A stretch of 34,202 nt of DNA. Source: Syntrophomonadaceae bacterium. GTDB lineage: Bacteria; Bacillota; DSM-12270; Thermacetogeniales; Thermacetogeniaceae. Position 1 is the first letter of the stretch. Each line of letters opens with the position of its first letter. The position numbers and the translations under genes were made by a program. Of this stretch, positions 17,486 to 24,090 are shown in pieces. The notes beneath the pieces are model-generated. The model had not been told where the DNA came from. It saw nothing but the letters and a program-made list of their open reading frames with translations, and did not search any database. The stretch is from contig DUMY01000074.1 in assembly GCA_012839645.1 (NCBI GenBank), forward strand, positions 1 through 34,202, written 5' to 3'.

Positions 17486-17492
17486 ACCCAAA

Positions 17493-18110
17493 ATGGAATA
17501 TCGTCTTATAATCGGCAGTAATTCGGTGGAGTGGCGCGAGTGTCTGGCTGCGGCATTTAGGAGCAACGGTATCTTTCATGTTTTGGGTACATTTTCTACA
17601 TCCGAAATTATTGAAACAGCATCTGATCACTACCCGGATGTTGTTATCTGGGAAGTAAATGCAGCCGACCCTTTACCCGTTATTACTAAAATCAGTGTGA
17701 ACAGCCCCTTTTCCCTGATCGTGATCATCCTGCGGAACCCCATTGAATACGATATGTCGGAATTAGTTCGTTCGGGCATAAAGGGCTGCTTACCTGTACG
17801 TCTGCTGCCCAAACAGATAGTGCATGCGGTTGAACTGATTGTTGATGCCGGAGTGCTTTGTCTCCCGCGCTTTGGTCCGGAGTATAATGGCAAGAGCGGT
17901 TCTTCAGATATTCAAAATTATCTAAAGAGTCTCACCAAAAGGGAGCAGGATGTGCTGGCTTTACTCAACAAAGGGCATTCAAACCAGGAGATCGCTTCTG
18001 CCCTTTTCATCTCGACTTCTACGGTTAAATCCCATATGCGCAGTATTTTCCGCAAATTGGAGGCGCGCAATCGTAATGAGGCGCAGGCGCTGACCATGCA
18101 GTGTTTATAA
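17493..18110 (+). CDS. LuxR-family regulator with an atypical receiver domain
   Basis: The 205-aa product has a NarL-like layout: a receiver-like N-terminal domain (about 1-120) and a C-terminal LuxR helix-turn-helix (about 145-205; LTKREQDVLALLNKGHSNQEIA, then TSTVKSHMRSIFRKLE). The receiver lacks the usual acidic pair near its start (GSNSVEW instead of ADD/DDH). Glutamate replaces the phosphoacceptor aspartate (VVIWEVNAAD). It probably works without phosphorylation or binds another signal. The ATG at 17493 has AAGGAGG 7 nt upstream, which may be hidden in the leader's stem. A good terminator follows. The gene stands before the fibre and Tad clusters, so it is a candidate regulator of both, by context only. 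Confidence 0.88.
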   Translation: MEYRLIIGSNSVEWRECLAAAFRSNGIFHVLGTFSTSEIIETASDHYPDVVIWEVNAADPLPVITKISVNSPFSLIVIILRNPIEYDMSELVRSGIKGCLPVRLLPKQIVHAVELIVDAGVLCLPRFGPEYNGKSGSSDIQNYLKSLTKREQDVLALLNKGHSNQEIASALFISTSTVKSHMRSIFRKLEARNRNEAQALTMQCL

Positions 18111-18191
18111 TTGGTAAGTAAAGGACATCCCCATGTGTTTTGGATAAATAAGGAACTCTATATGTATTGGTAAAATTATAAAAATATTTGG

Positions 18192-18219
18192 AAAGGCCTG
18201 GATTGGTCCAGGCCTTTTT
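18192..18219 (+). terminator. Intrinsic terminator after the LuxR-type gene
   Basis: AAAGGCCTGG (18192-18201) and CCAGGCCTTT (18208-18217) form a perfect 10-bp stem with a 6-nt loop, and the T-run TTTTTATTTT follows. This is a textbook rho-independent terminator that ends the signalling unit. Confidence 0.93.
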
Positions 18220-18230
18220 ATTTTGTTGGT

Positions 18231-18766
18231 AAAAAAAACTTTACTCCTTCGACTGTACTAAATTTTTGTATAAATCAAGCATACACAAAATATTTAACAT
18301 ATGGCATTAATCGTTTAGATCGTTGATCGTCCTACATTCAGCCCGCTGGATGATGCCATTCCACTGTTGGCATAGTCTACGAACCAGTTCAGTAAGCAAA
18401 TAATTCGGGTTTTAAGTTAGAGGCTAGCGTTTATTTCCTAATGTTCATTGGGACATTCATAGTACAGGATTAGCTAGTAGTAGCAATTTAGTTATTTATG
18501 CTCACTTCTGTTTGTCCCAATTTCCCTCTTTTGGTCAATAGCAGTTGAGAAAGAAACCGTGATAAGGTAATAAAAGTCAAGATAAGCCTATTGTTACCAT
18601 TAGGCGGAAACGGCAGTATTTGTGATACCAGAACCTTGTTTGATCAATGTCGTGATTTTTGGTTCAACCACAGGAAAAAGGGACAACCGGAGGTGAGTGC
18701 CAGAAACAACAGCCATTAATTGTGTTTCTAATTTATTAAAACTCGAAAACTAGGAGGCTTGTGCGT
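18231..18766 (+). other. Long upstream region of the fibre cluster
   Basis: About 530 bp without a gene. It contains the shared 20-bp element at 18533-18552 and a 9-bp inverted pair, ATTGGGACA at 18447-18455 and TGTCCCAAT at 18513-18521, which could be regulator sites. TTGAGA (18545-18550) lies 17 bp before TAATAA (18568-18573) and could be a weak promoter. The leader to the first gene would be about 190 nt. Confidence 0.5.
18533..18552 (+). promoter_or_regulatory. Shared 20-bp upstream element, copy A (fibre cluster)
   Basis: GGTCAATAGCAGTTGAGAAA matches the sequence at 24225-24244 in 19 of 20 positions, and both are followed by TGATAA a few bases later. Copy A lies about 215 bp before the first fibre gene; copy B lies about 140 bp before the first Flp pilin. 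It is likely a common promoter or activator site. Confidence 0.65.
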
Positions 18767-19456
18767 ATGAAATCCAAAAAGACCATGTTAATTTGTTTGG
18801 TCGCAGTGCTTGCCCTGGCTATGATGGGCTTTGGGTTTGCTAAGTGGTCTGATTCTGTGAAATTTGAGGGCAAGGTAGCAACTGGTAATGTAGGAGTTAA
18901 TATTCAGGCACTTGGGACCAATGATGAGGGGCCCGACCCCAATTGTGGAGAAGGTGATAACTGGGAAGGCAAGGATGTTGCCAGTTGTGATATGTGGACA
19001 GAATGTGGTAAAACGGTTAAACTCCACATCAAAAATGCTTATCCATGGTATGCACCGTGTTTTACCTTCCGCATTAATGGTCTGGGCACTGTGCCTGTTA
19101 AGGTGGAGGATGTAAAACTTACCAATTGGTCCGGTGAGTTGGGCAAATTTATAGTAATGTCAGGCTGGGAGATTCATGTGGTTAACCCTGCATCCCATGG
19201 ACTGCCTGCGGAAGACAGGACAATTAATCCGTCAAAGGGTGGTTATCCCGCAAACTGGCAAGGCCTTGCAGAAGCCCTTAAGTATATTCAGCTTCATAAA
19301 GGTGGATATATTGATGTCTCGGTTTGCATGTATATTCAGGAAGATATATATGAATGTGGAAAGAAAAAGACTGCTCCGCAAAATGCCAGCAGTATTGGTA
19401 AAATCAAAATTGATGTTGCTCAGTGGAATGAAGTTGGGCCCAGCCCAGCACAGTAA
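18767..19456 (+). CDS. Secreted SipW/TasA-like surface protein (subunit 1)
   Basis: The 229-aa product begins with a basic tip and a hydrophobic core, then GFGFAKWSDSVKFEGKVATG. This layout is typical of TasA/camelysin-type precursors cleaved by SipW-like signal peptidases. The mature part has six cysteines, an even number consistent with disulfides, and beta-rich segments such as VKLHIKNAYPWYAPCF and IGTV-like GLGTVPVKVEDVKL. The family end motif is IKIDVAQWNE. I do not recognise a named family beyond this resemblance. The ATG at 18767 has AGGAGG at 18752-18757 (spacing 9); an in-frame GTG at 18761 is too close to it. A strong hairpin follows, so this may be the most abundant subunit of a fibre. 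Confidence 0.75.
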   Translation: MKSKKTMLICLVAVLALAMMGFGFAKWSDSVKFEGKVATGNVGVNIQALGTNDEGPDPNCGEGDNWEGKDVASCDMWTECGKTVKLHIKNAYPWYAPCFTFRINGLGTVPVKVEDVKLTNWSGELGKFIVMSGWEIHVVNPASHGLPAEDRTINPSKGGYPANWQGLAEALKYIQLHKGGYIDVSVCMYIQEDIYECGKKKTAPQNASSIGKIKIDVAQWNEVGPSPAQ

Positions 19457-19490
19457 TGATTGTCTGTAAACTTTGATGAGAGCTATTGTA

Positions 19491-19524
19491 GGCATGGTGG
19501 GGGATTTATGACCCCCACCATGCC
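19491..19524 (+). terminator. Strong 13-bp stem-loop between subunits 1 and 2
   Basis: GGCATGGTGGGGG (19491-19503) and CCCCCACCATGCC (19512-19524) are perfectly complementary with an 8-nt loop. No T-run follows. It may be an mRNA-stabilising or processing hairpin that raises the level of subunit 1 relative to later genes, or an attenuator. Confidence 0.7.
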
Positions 19525-19570
19525 AGAATTAATGATACATCCTCAGCCTTGGCGGGAGGAGTAGCTGAAA

Positions 19571-20221
19571 ATGATGAAAAAGTCGATGATGGCTTTGTTA
19601 GTGCTGTTGTTAGCCCTGGCTGCTATAGGGGCTGGTTTTGCCCGCTGGTCAGATACTTTGCAGATCCGGTTGGATGCTGAATCGGGCAATCTGTCAGTGG
19701 GGGTAAGGTGTCTGGATTGCGGTAACCTGGGGCAGGAGCCCTGCCGCTGCAAAGAAAATGTGGAGCCTCCGGAAGGTGCGGAGTCGGAAGGTATGAAGTC
19801 TCCGGAAGATGTGAAACCTCCGGTTATCAGCTGCAGTACGGGTTCCCAGGTATGTAAGATTAAAGGGGTTAGCTATTACGAATATGTGGATATCAATATT
19901 CATTACAGCTGCGACTGCTGCAGCTGCCAAACCCCGTTCTGCAACCTGGAGATCGGCAACGAAGGGACGATCCCGGCCAGGATCAAGGACATTCATCTGG
20001 ATTGGTATGGCCAGGGAGGTTCTTTAAAAAAGTGGAAAGCTTACTTTCCCAATGGCGAAACGAGTAGCGGTGTTGACCTTGTTTCTTTGCAAGAGGCGGT
20101 CAATGCTGCCTTGCTGGAGCCAGAACAAACAATGCGCCTTGATTTGGAGTTTTCCTATGGTTGCAGTTCAGATACCTGTAGGATAAGGGTAGATTACAGT
20201 TTGTGGAACCGAAGGTTTTAA
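19571..20221 (+). CDS. Secreted Cys-rich SipW/TasA-like surface protein (subunit 2)
   Basis: The 216-aa product has the same N-terminal plan as subunit 1 (hydrophobic core, GAGFARWSDTLQIRLD). The mature region holds 13 cysteines, many clustered (CLDC, CRC, SCDCCSC). This would allow several disulfides or a metal site. Between the first and second Cys clusters is a Pro/Glu/Ser-rich linker, whose DNA resembles the dispersed short repeat. The C-terminus ends in RIRVDYSLWNRRF, echoing the family ending. GGGAGGAG at 19554-19561 supports the ATG at 19571; ATG 19574 is the alternative. Its role is inferred as a minor or cross-linking fibre subunit. Confidence 0.72.
   Translation: MMKKSMMALLVLLLALAAIGAGFARWSDTLQIRLDAESGNLSVGVRCLDCGNLGQEPCRCKENVEPPEGAESEGMKSPEDVKPPVISCSTGSQVCKIKGVSYYEYVDINIHYSCDCCSCQTPFCNLEIGNEGTIPARIKDIHLDWYGQGGSLKKWKAYFPNGETSSGVDLVSLQEAVNAALLEPEQTMRLDLEFSYGCSSDTCRIRVDYSLWNRRF
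19774..19823 (+). repeat. Repeat-like linker sequence inside subunit 2
   Basis: The segment contains GCGGAGTCGGAAGGTATGAAG and similar words, resembling the intergenic GGAAGTCGGAAG blocks near 21601. It encodes the Pro/Glu/Ser-rich linker. Similarity is by eye only. Confidence 0.3.
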
Positions 20222-20259
20222 GTCTACACAAACGGGTTATTTTCGGTGCTGGAAGCAGA

Positions 20260-20310
20260 GTAGAGGCTGTCCAGTGGAATGAAAGCGATATTGGACCATG
20301 GCAGAAATAG
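20260..20310 (+). pseudogene. Relic of a fourth fibre-subunit gene (C-terminal fragment)
   Basis: This frame reads VEAVQWNESDIGPWQK and a stop, matching the end of subunit 1 (IDVAQWNEVGPSPAQ). No start codon or ribosome-binding site precedes it. It appears to be the surviving 3' end of a deleted paralogue. Confidence 0.5.
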
Positions 20311-20325
20311 GGCATATTGATTTTA

Positions 20326-20367
20326 TTATGAATACAGGCAGGTTTTTTGCTCTGCCTGTATTCATAA
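20326..20367 (+). terminator. Perfect 16-bp inverted repeat before the signal peptidase gene
   Basis: TTATGAATACAGGCAG (20326-20341) and CTGCCTGTATTCATAA (20352-20367) pair perfectly around a loop containing six T. There is no long T-run after it, so termination efficiency is unclear. It separates the subunit genes from the signal peptidase gene. Confidence 0.62.
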
Positions 20368-20419
20368 ATTTGTCTGTATAAGCAGCAGAAACCGGGAATG
20401 AGCAAAAAAGGTGAGAGAT

Positions 20420-21586
20420 GTGAACTGGAACTATAAACTACAGTGGAACTGGTTAGTTTTATTGGCAGTGGTACTCTGTGTTCCGTTGCTCTTAAATCTG
20501 GTTCTACCGCGCTTTTTTAATACGGTTAATATATCTTATATTATTCAACCTGCTTTTTGGGCGATGCTGGCTATTGTTACACTGCGCTTGCCGGGTACTA
20601 AGGGTTTAAGTAAAGCACGAATGCGTCCCTTCTTAATCAAATTTGCGCTGGGTGTCGCTGTTTTTCAAGTTTATTTGATGGTGGTGTCTGGGTTTCTTAA
20701 CGGTTTTGGTAAAAGCCCCTATTCGTTTACCATCAAATGGATTCTTATCAATCTGATTTATGTAGGGACAGCTCTTTTAGGGATGGAACTGAGCAGGGCG
20801 TGGCTTATAAACAGGATTCTGCGCAAGCCTTCATTTTTGCTTCCAGTATTAGTGGCTTTGCTCTACACCCTGATCAATCTTCCGCTGGGGCAGATACTTT
20901 CTTTGGGGAGCACACTGGAAGCATGGACAAGGTTCTTCGGTTCCACATGTCTTCCCTTGTCTATGGAGCATCTTCTGGCGTCAATTCTGGCTATGTGGGG
21001 CGGTCCACTCCCTGCCATAGCCTATAGAGGGGTACTACAAGCCTTTGAGTGGTTCAGCCCCGTTCTTCCCGATCTCAACTGGGCGATGAAGGCTCTCGTC
21101 GGTACGATTGTCCCGGTGGTTGCTCTGGCTATCATCCAGGAATTTTATTCTTTTCAATTCACTCACCGTTGTAAGAAAAAAAGCGATGAAAAAGGGGTTG
21201 TCGGTACGGCGGTCTTCAGTATAGCCGCGGTAATTGCCATCTGGTTCGCATTAGGGGTTTTTCCTATACGGCCTGCGGTTATCTACAGTGGGAGCATGCG
21301 TCCATCAATTGAAGTAGGTGATATTGTTATAGTTGCTCAAAAAAACCCCAGTTTGCTCCAAGTTGGTGATGTGATTTCGTATAGGGTCAAAGATTCACCT
21401 ATTCCTACGGTTCACCGGCTGATTACTATAGAGGGGGATGGTTCTTATCAGGCTTTTATTACCAAAGGGGATGACAACAACCACCTGGATCAACCGATCA
21501 AACCTGAACAGGTGATGGGAAAAGTAGTGCTGAAAATACCCCGGGTGGGATGGGCTTCCATAGCCATCAGGAAATTTTTGATCTAA
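20420..21586 (+). CDS. SipW/ER-type signal peptidase I fused to a multi-TM domain
   Basis: The C-terminal third is a signal peptidase of the ER/SipW class, which uses a Ser/His dyad. YSGSMRPSIEVGDIVIV contains Ser292, TVHRLI contains His332, and TKGDDNN is the third conserved box. This class processes TasA-type precursors, and three such precursors flank the gene. The first about 270 residues are unusual: roughly seven hydrophobic segments before the final anchor helix. Bacterial SipW has only one or two membrane helices and about 190 aa, against 388 aa here. The GTG at 20420 is preferred (AAGGTGAG just upstream); the GTG at 20411 is an in-frame alternative. Confidence 0.88.
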   Translation: MNWNYKLQWNWLVLLAVVLCVPLLLNLVLPRFFNTVNISYIIQPAFWAMLAIVTLRLPGTKGLSKARMRPFLIKFALGVAVFQVYLMVVSGFLNGFGKSPYSFTIKWILINLIYVGTALLGMELSRAWLINRILRKPSFLLPVLVALLYTLINLPLGQILSLGSTLEAWTRFFGSTCLPLSMEHLLASILAMWGGPLPAIAYRGVLQAFEWFSPVLPDLNWAMKALVGTIVPVVALAIIQEFYSFQFTHRCKKKSDEKGVVGTAVFSIAAVIAIWFALGVFPIRPAVIYSGSMRPSIEVGDIVIVAQKNPSLLQVGDVISYRVKDSPIPTVHRLITIEGDGSYQAFITKGDDNNHLDQPIKPEQVMGKVVLKIPRVGWASIAIRKFLI

Positions 21587-21597
21587 GGATGGGTAGA

Positions 21598-21650
21598 ATG
21601 GAAGTCGGAAGCAAGAGGTCAGAAGTCGGAATAGAAGCCAGAAGCCAGAT
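21598..21650 (+). repeat. Dispersed short repeat block
   Basis: The segment is a run of related units (GGAAGTCGGAAG, AGAGGTCAGAAGTCGGAA, AGAAGCCAGAAGCC). The same words appear on the minus strand at 490-522 and on the plus strand at 11900-11930 and 24013-24031. It fills most of the gap between the signal peptidase and DUF5305 genes. Confidence 0.6.
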
Positions 21651-21726
21651 ATTGGTAATGGGAGATTGGAAGTGGGATAGATGTTGGAGCCGGAGGTTGG
21701 TATTATAAGGAAAGGAATGGTATGGT

Positions 21727-22830
21727 ATGTGCCTGCGGAAGATGGGTTTAGGAAAGAAAACAAGGCTTTTTCTTTTGGTGATAGCGGGTCTATTGATAGC
21801 CCTATCTCTCTATAATATTTACAGGGTTTTTCAAGAACCGCTCATGGTTAATAAACATGTTCCGGTTTATAGTTTCCGGCATCAGGGGAAGATGGATTAC
21901 AGGGTACAGCTCAAACCCAATACCATTATCAGTGAGACTGAAATGGGTCCGGATAAAACCTACTACTCCAAATTGGTAAAATCGATTGACACGGATTTCT
22001 CATATCACTATACAGCTGATCAACCAGCGAAGCTGAAGGTTATTTATGGTGTTATAGCTGTTGTTGAGTCCCCCAAGATGTGGAAAAAAGAATTTCCCTT
22101 GGTTCCCGAAACCGTATTAGAGGACGAGGGCAAGACAATTTCTTTCAACAGGCCATTTTCCTTCAACCTCGAGTCCTACCAGGAGTACCTAAAAAACGCC
22201 AATGAACAACTGGGAGTAAGTGCCAAAGAACCCAGGGTTGTTATTCGGGCTGATGTCAATGTGGTGGCTGATTCCGCGGCTGGGAAATCCAGTGAGAAGT
22301 TAACTCCTTCTATGGAGATTCCCTTGGATTCAGGGGAGTTCAAGATTGGCGGCACTTTATCTCCCGAGGACTCCGGTGCTTTGACGGCAGCGCAGATGGT
22401 TCCCAACCCAGGGCTGTGGGAGAGGAAGATAAGAGCTGTTCTGTTCTTGGGAATATTGATTTTGCTAGGGGCTATCCTTCTGCTGCGGACTGAAGTGAAG
22501 GAGTCTGTACCAATCAGGGAAGTAGATTTAATCTGCAAGCAGTACAGTGATCGCCTGGTAAAAGCGGGTAAGGATTTTTTAGTTCCTGATGACCTAGTTT
22601 TTGTTCCACTGGATTCGATGGATGATCTGATCAAGGTGGCTGATGAGGCAGGCAAACCGCTTATTTTTCAGGATGCAGCTGCTCCTGATATGAAACCTAT
22701 ATGTTGTGTCCTTGATGGGTTAACTGTTTATAAATACATGATCACGGATTACGGGGGTGTTGCAGTGCAAAATAATATGGAGACTGTTTTACCATCAGGT
22801 GGCGAAGAGGTCTGGCAGCAAGAGACTTAA
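21727..22830 (+). CDS. DUF5305 family membrane protein
   Basis: The 367-aa product has an N-terminal anchor (about residues 12-30), an extracellular beta-rich region of about 200 residues, a second transmembrane helix (about 237-256) and a cytoplasmic tail of about 110 residues. This layout and words such as YSFRHQGKMDYRVQLKPN fit DUF5305. That family is reported in archaea and Firmicutes next to SipW-type signal peptidases. The function is unknown; an assembly or anchoring platform for the neighbouring secreted proteins is inferred from position. AAGGAAAGG upstream supports a start at 21727; ATG at 21742 is possible. Confidence 0.75.
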   Translation: MCLRKMGLGKKTRLFLLVIAGLLIALSLYNIYRVFQEPLMVNKHVPVYSFRHQGKMDYRVQLKPNTIISETEMGPDKTYYSKLVKSIDTDFSYHYTADQPAKLKVIYGVIAVVESPKMWKKEFPLVPETVLEDEGKTISFNRPFSFNLESYQEYLKNANEQLGVSAKEPRVVIRADVNVVADSAAGKSSEKLTPSMEIPLDSGEFKIGGTLSPEDSGALTAAQMVPNPGLWERKIRAVLFLGILILLGAILLLRTEVKESVPIREVDLICKQYSDRLVKAGKDFLVPDDLVFVPLDSMDDLIKVADEAGKPLIFQDAAAPDMKPICCVLDGLTVYKYMITDYGGVAVQNNMETVLPSGGEEVWQQET

Positions 22831-22886
22831 AATTTACGATAGGTCACCGGGGGGTCCTCTGTGGCCGCTAAGGGGGCTTTTGCAAA

Positions 22887-23693
22887 ATGAACAGATCTGC
22901 CTGTGTCATGCTTAGTCTGTTGATTGCTTTTTCTTTGATGAATTGTGGGTTTACGAACTGGTCTAACCGCGTTTCAGATTCTACCACCCAGACCAGCAAA
23001 TTAAAATGGGGAATTACTAGCGATTCCGTTTCCCAAGGTGACCGGGGTCCAGATGTAACCTGTGAGCGTGGGTTGAAAAATGTCCGCCCTATTTCTGAGG
23101 GGAAGGATGTTGGTGCAACTAACCTCAATCTAAAGGATACCAACAAAGATGGTGCAATTGATACTTTTAATATTGAGGTTAGCAATGCCTATCCCTCTTA
23201 TTATAATAAGATCGAAATCGGGGTGAAGAATTTCGGCGAAATTGCCGTGAAGGTAGGCAGAGCGATCATCAGCTGGCAGGGAAAAACATTTACACTAAAG
23301 AGTGGGACCGTATATTACCTATACGAGGATGGAAAAATTGTGAATAATGTCACTGAGCCAGAGGGTGCGGTCTTCGAAATTCGCTGGACTGAAGGCTCTA
23401 AAAAGAATCAGTACCCAGGTGAAATTTTACCTTGTGCCCTTGAGTTTCATGTACTGCAAGGTGCATCCCAAAATAACTCTTACCGCTTCGGGGTTACACT
23501 GGCTGCGGAAGCATTGGAAGTTGTGGGATCGATCAGTGATGAGGTTGAACCAGAAAAGCCCAAGGGAATTGCGGCAGCAAAGTCTGCACTAATGCCGAGA
23601 ACAGGGGGAAACGCTCACCTCTTTTATCTTGTGGGTGCAGCGGCGGTAGTGTTTGGCGTTTGGTTGAGGCAAAAGGTTCAAGAGGATGATTGA
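22887..23693 (+). CDS. Secreted SipW/TasA-like protein with sortase-type C-terminal signal (subunit 3)
   Basis: The 268-aa product starts with a hydrophobic signal and GFTNWSNRVSDSTTQT, a variant of the WSD region of subunits 1 and 2. A DTNKDGAIDTF loop at about residues 85-95 looks like a calcium-binding EF/dockerin-type loop. The end has MPRTGG, a hydrophobic stretch and a charged tail (RQKVQEDD), the layout of an LPXTG sorting signal with Met in place of Leu. It would be covalently joined to the wall or to another subunit by a sortase, and no sortase is encoded in the window. It probably anchors the fibre, like TapA in Bacillus in role but not in sequence. AGGGGG at 22871-22876 precedes the ATG. 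Confidence 0.75.
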   Translation: MNRSACVMLSLLIAFSLMNCGFTNWSNRVSDSTTQTSKLKWGITSDSVSQGDRGPDVTCERGLKNVRPISEGKDVGATNLNLKDTNKDGAIDTFNIEVSNAYPSYYNKIEIGVKNFGEIAVKVGRAIISWQGKTFTLKSGTVYYLYEDGKIVNNVTEPEGAVFEIRWTEGSKKNQYPGEILPCALEFHVLQGASQNNSYRFGVTLAAEALEVVGSISDEVEPEKPKGIAAAKSALMPRTGGNAHLFYLVGAAAVVFGVWLRQKVQEDD

Positions 23694-23767
23694 ACTATGT
23701 CTGCATTTGCTAAAAGTTATTCCTTTAGGGTGCCAGAATAGCTGTTTTCACCAGAAATATTTGTGGG

Positions 23768-23878
23768 GTGACTACGGTTAAATCCCACCTGCGCAGCATC
23801 TTTTGCAAACTAGGGATTAAGAAGCGTCATGAAGCGCAGACGATAGCCTTACAGGAGGGGTTATCTGACTTGAAGTAG
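23768..23878 (+). pseudogene. Relic of a LuxR-type regulator (C-terminal HTH fragment)
   Basis: The frame reads VTTVKSHLRSIFCKLGIKKR, then HEAQTIALQEGL and a stop. It closely matches the end of the intact LuxR regulator at 17493 (STVKSHMRSIFRKLEARNRNEAQALTMQCL). There is no start codon or intact upstream domain; some eroded similarity may extend back to about 23730. It is evidence for a second regulator once encoded before the Tad cluster. Confidence 0.75.
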
Positions 23879-23949
23879 AGTAGTAGTCTAGTGGTAGACC
23901 TTTCTGTCTTAGAAATTGCCAGTTAGGTATTGATGTCAAGGTATTTTGT

Positions 23950-23982
23950 GAAGCCGGATTATGTCGGCTTCTTTGTTTTTTA
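23950..23982 (+). terminator. Intrinsic terminator
   Basis: GAAGCCG (23950-23956) and CGGCTTC (23965-23971) form a 7-bp stem, followed by TTTGTTTTTTAG. It ends transcription after the fibre cluster and the regulator relic. Confidence 0.82.
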
Positions 23983-24012
23983 GCCTAACTGAAAAATGGA
24001 GGCCTGATGCCG

Positions 24013-24090
24013 GAGGTCGGAGGTCAGAAGCTTGTAGGAACTGCTTCGTCTGGTTTCGCAATGCTTCCTGACTCCGGCCTCTGTTTTTTT
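24013..24090 (+). repeat. Inverted pair of the dispersed repeat forming a terminator-like hairpin
   Basis: GAGGTCGGAGGTCAGAAGC (24013-24031) pairs with GCTTCCTGACTCCGGCCTC (24063-24081) with a few mismatches, and seven T follow at 24084-24090. Two opposite copies of the repeat thus create a second possible terminator. Confidence 0.6.

Noticed and set aside
17178-17492. Cyclic-di-GMP-I riboswitch near the HD-GYP and LuxR genes
   Set aside because: The characteristic conserved core (such as CACGCACAGGGCAAACC) is absent.
17402-17512. Short basic leader peptide from TTG 17402 ahead of the LuxR gene
   Set aside because: It has no suitably spaced ribosome-binding site and lies inside the inverted-repeat structure; a structural role for this RNA is more likely.
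23881-23900. tRNA-like fragment suggested by GTCTAGTGGTAGAC
   Set aside because: Only a 5-bp hairpin is present; no acceptor, anticodon or T arm can be drawn around it.
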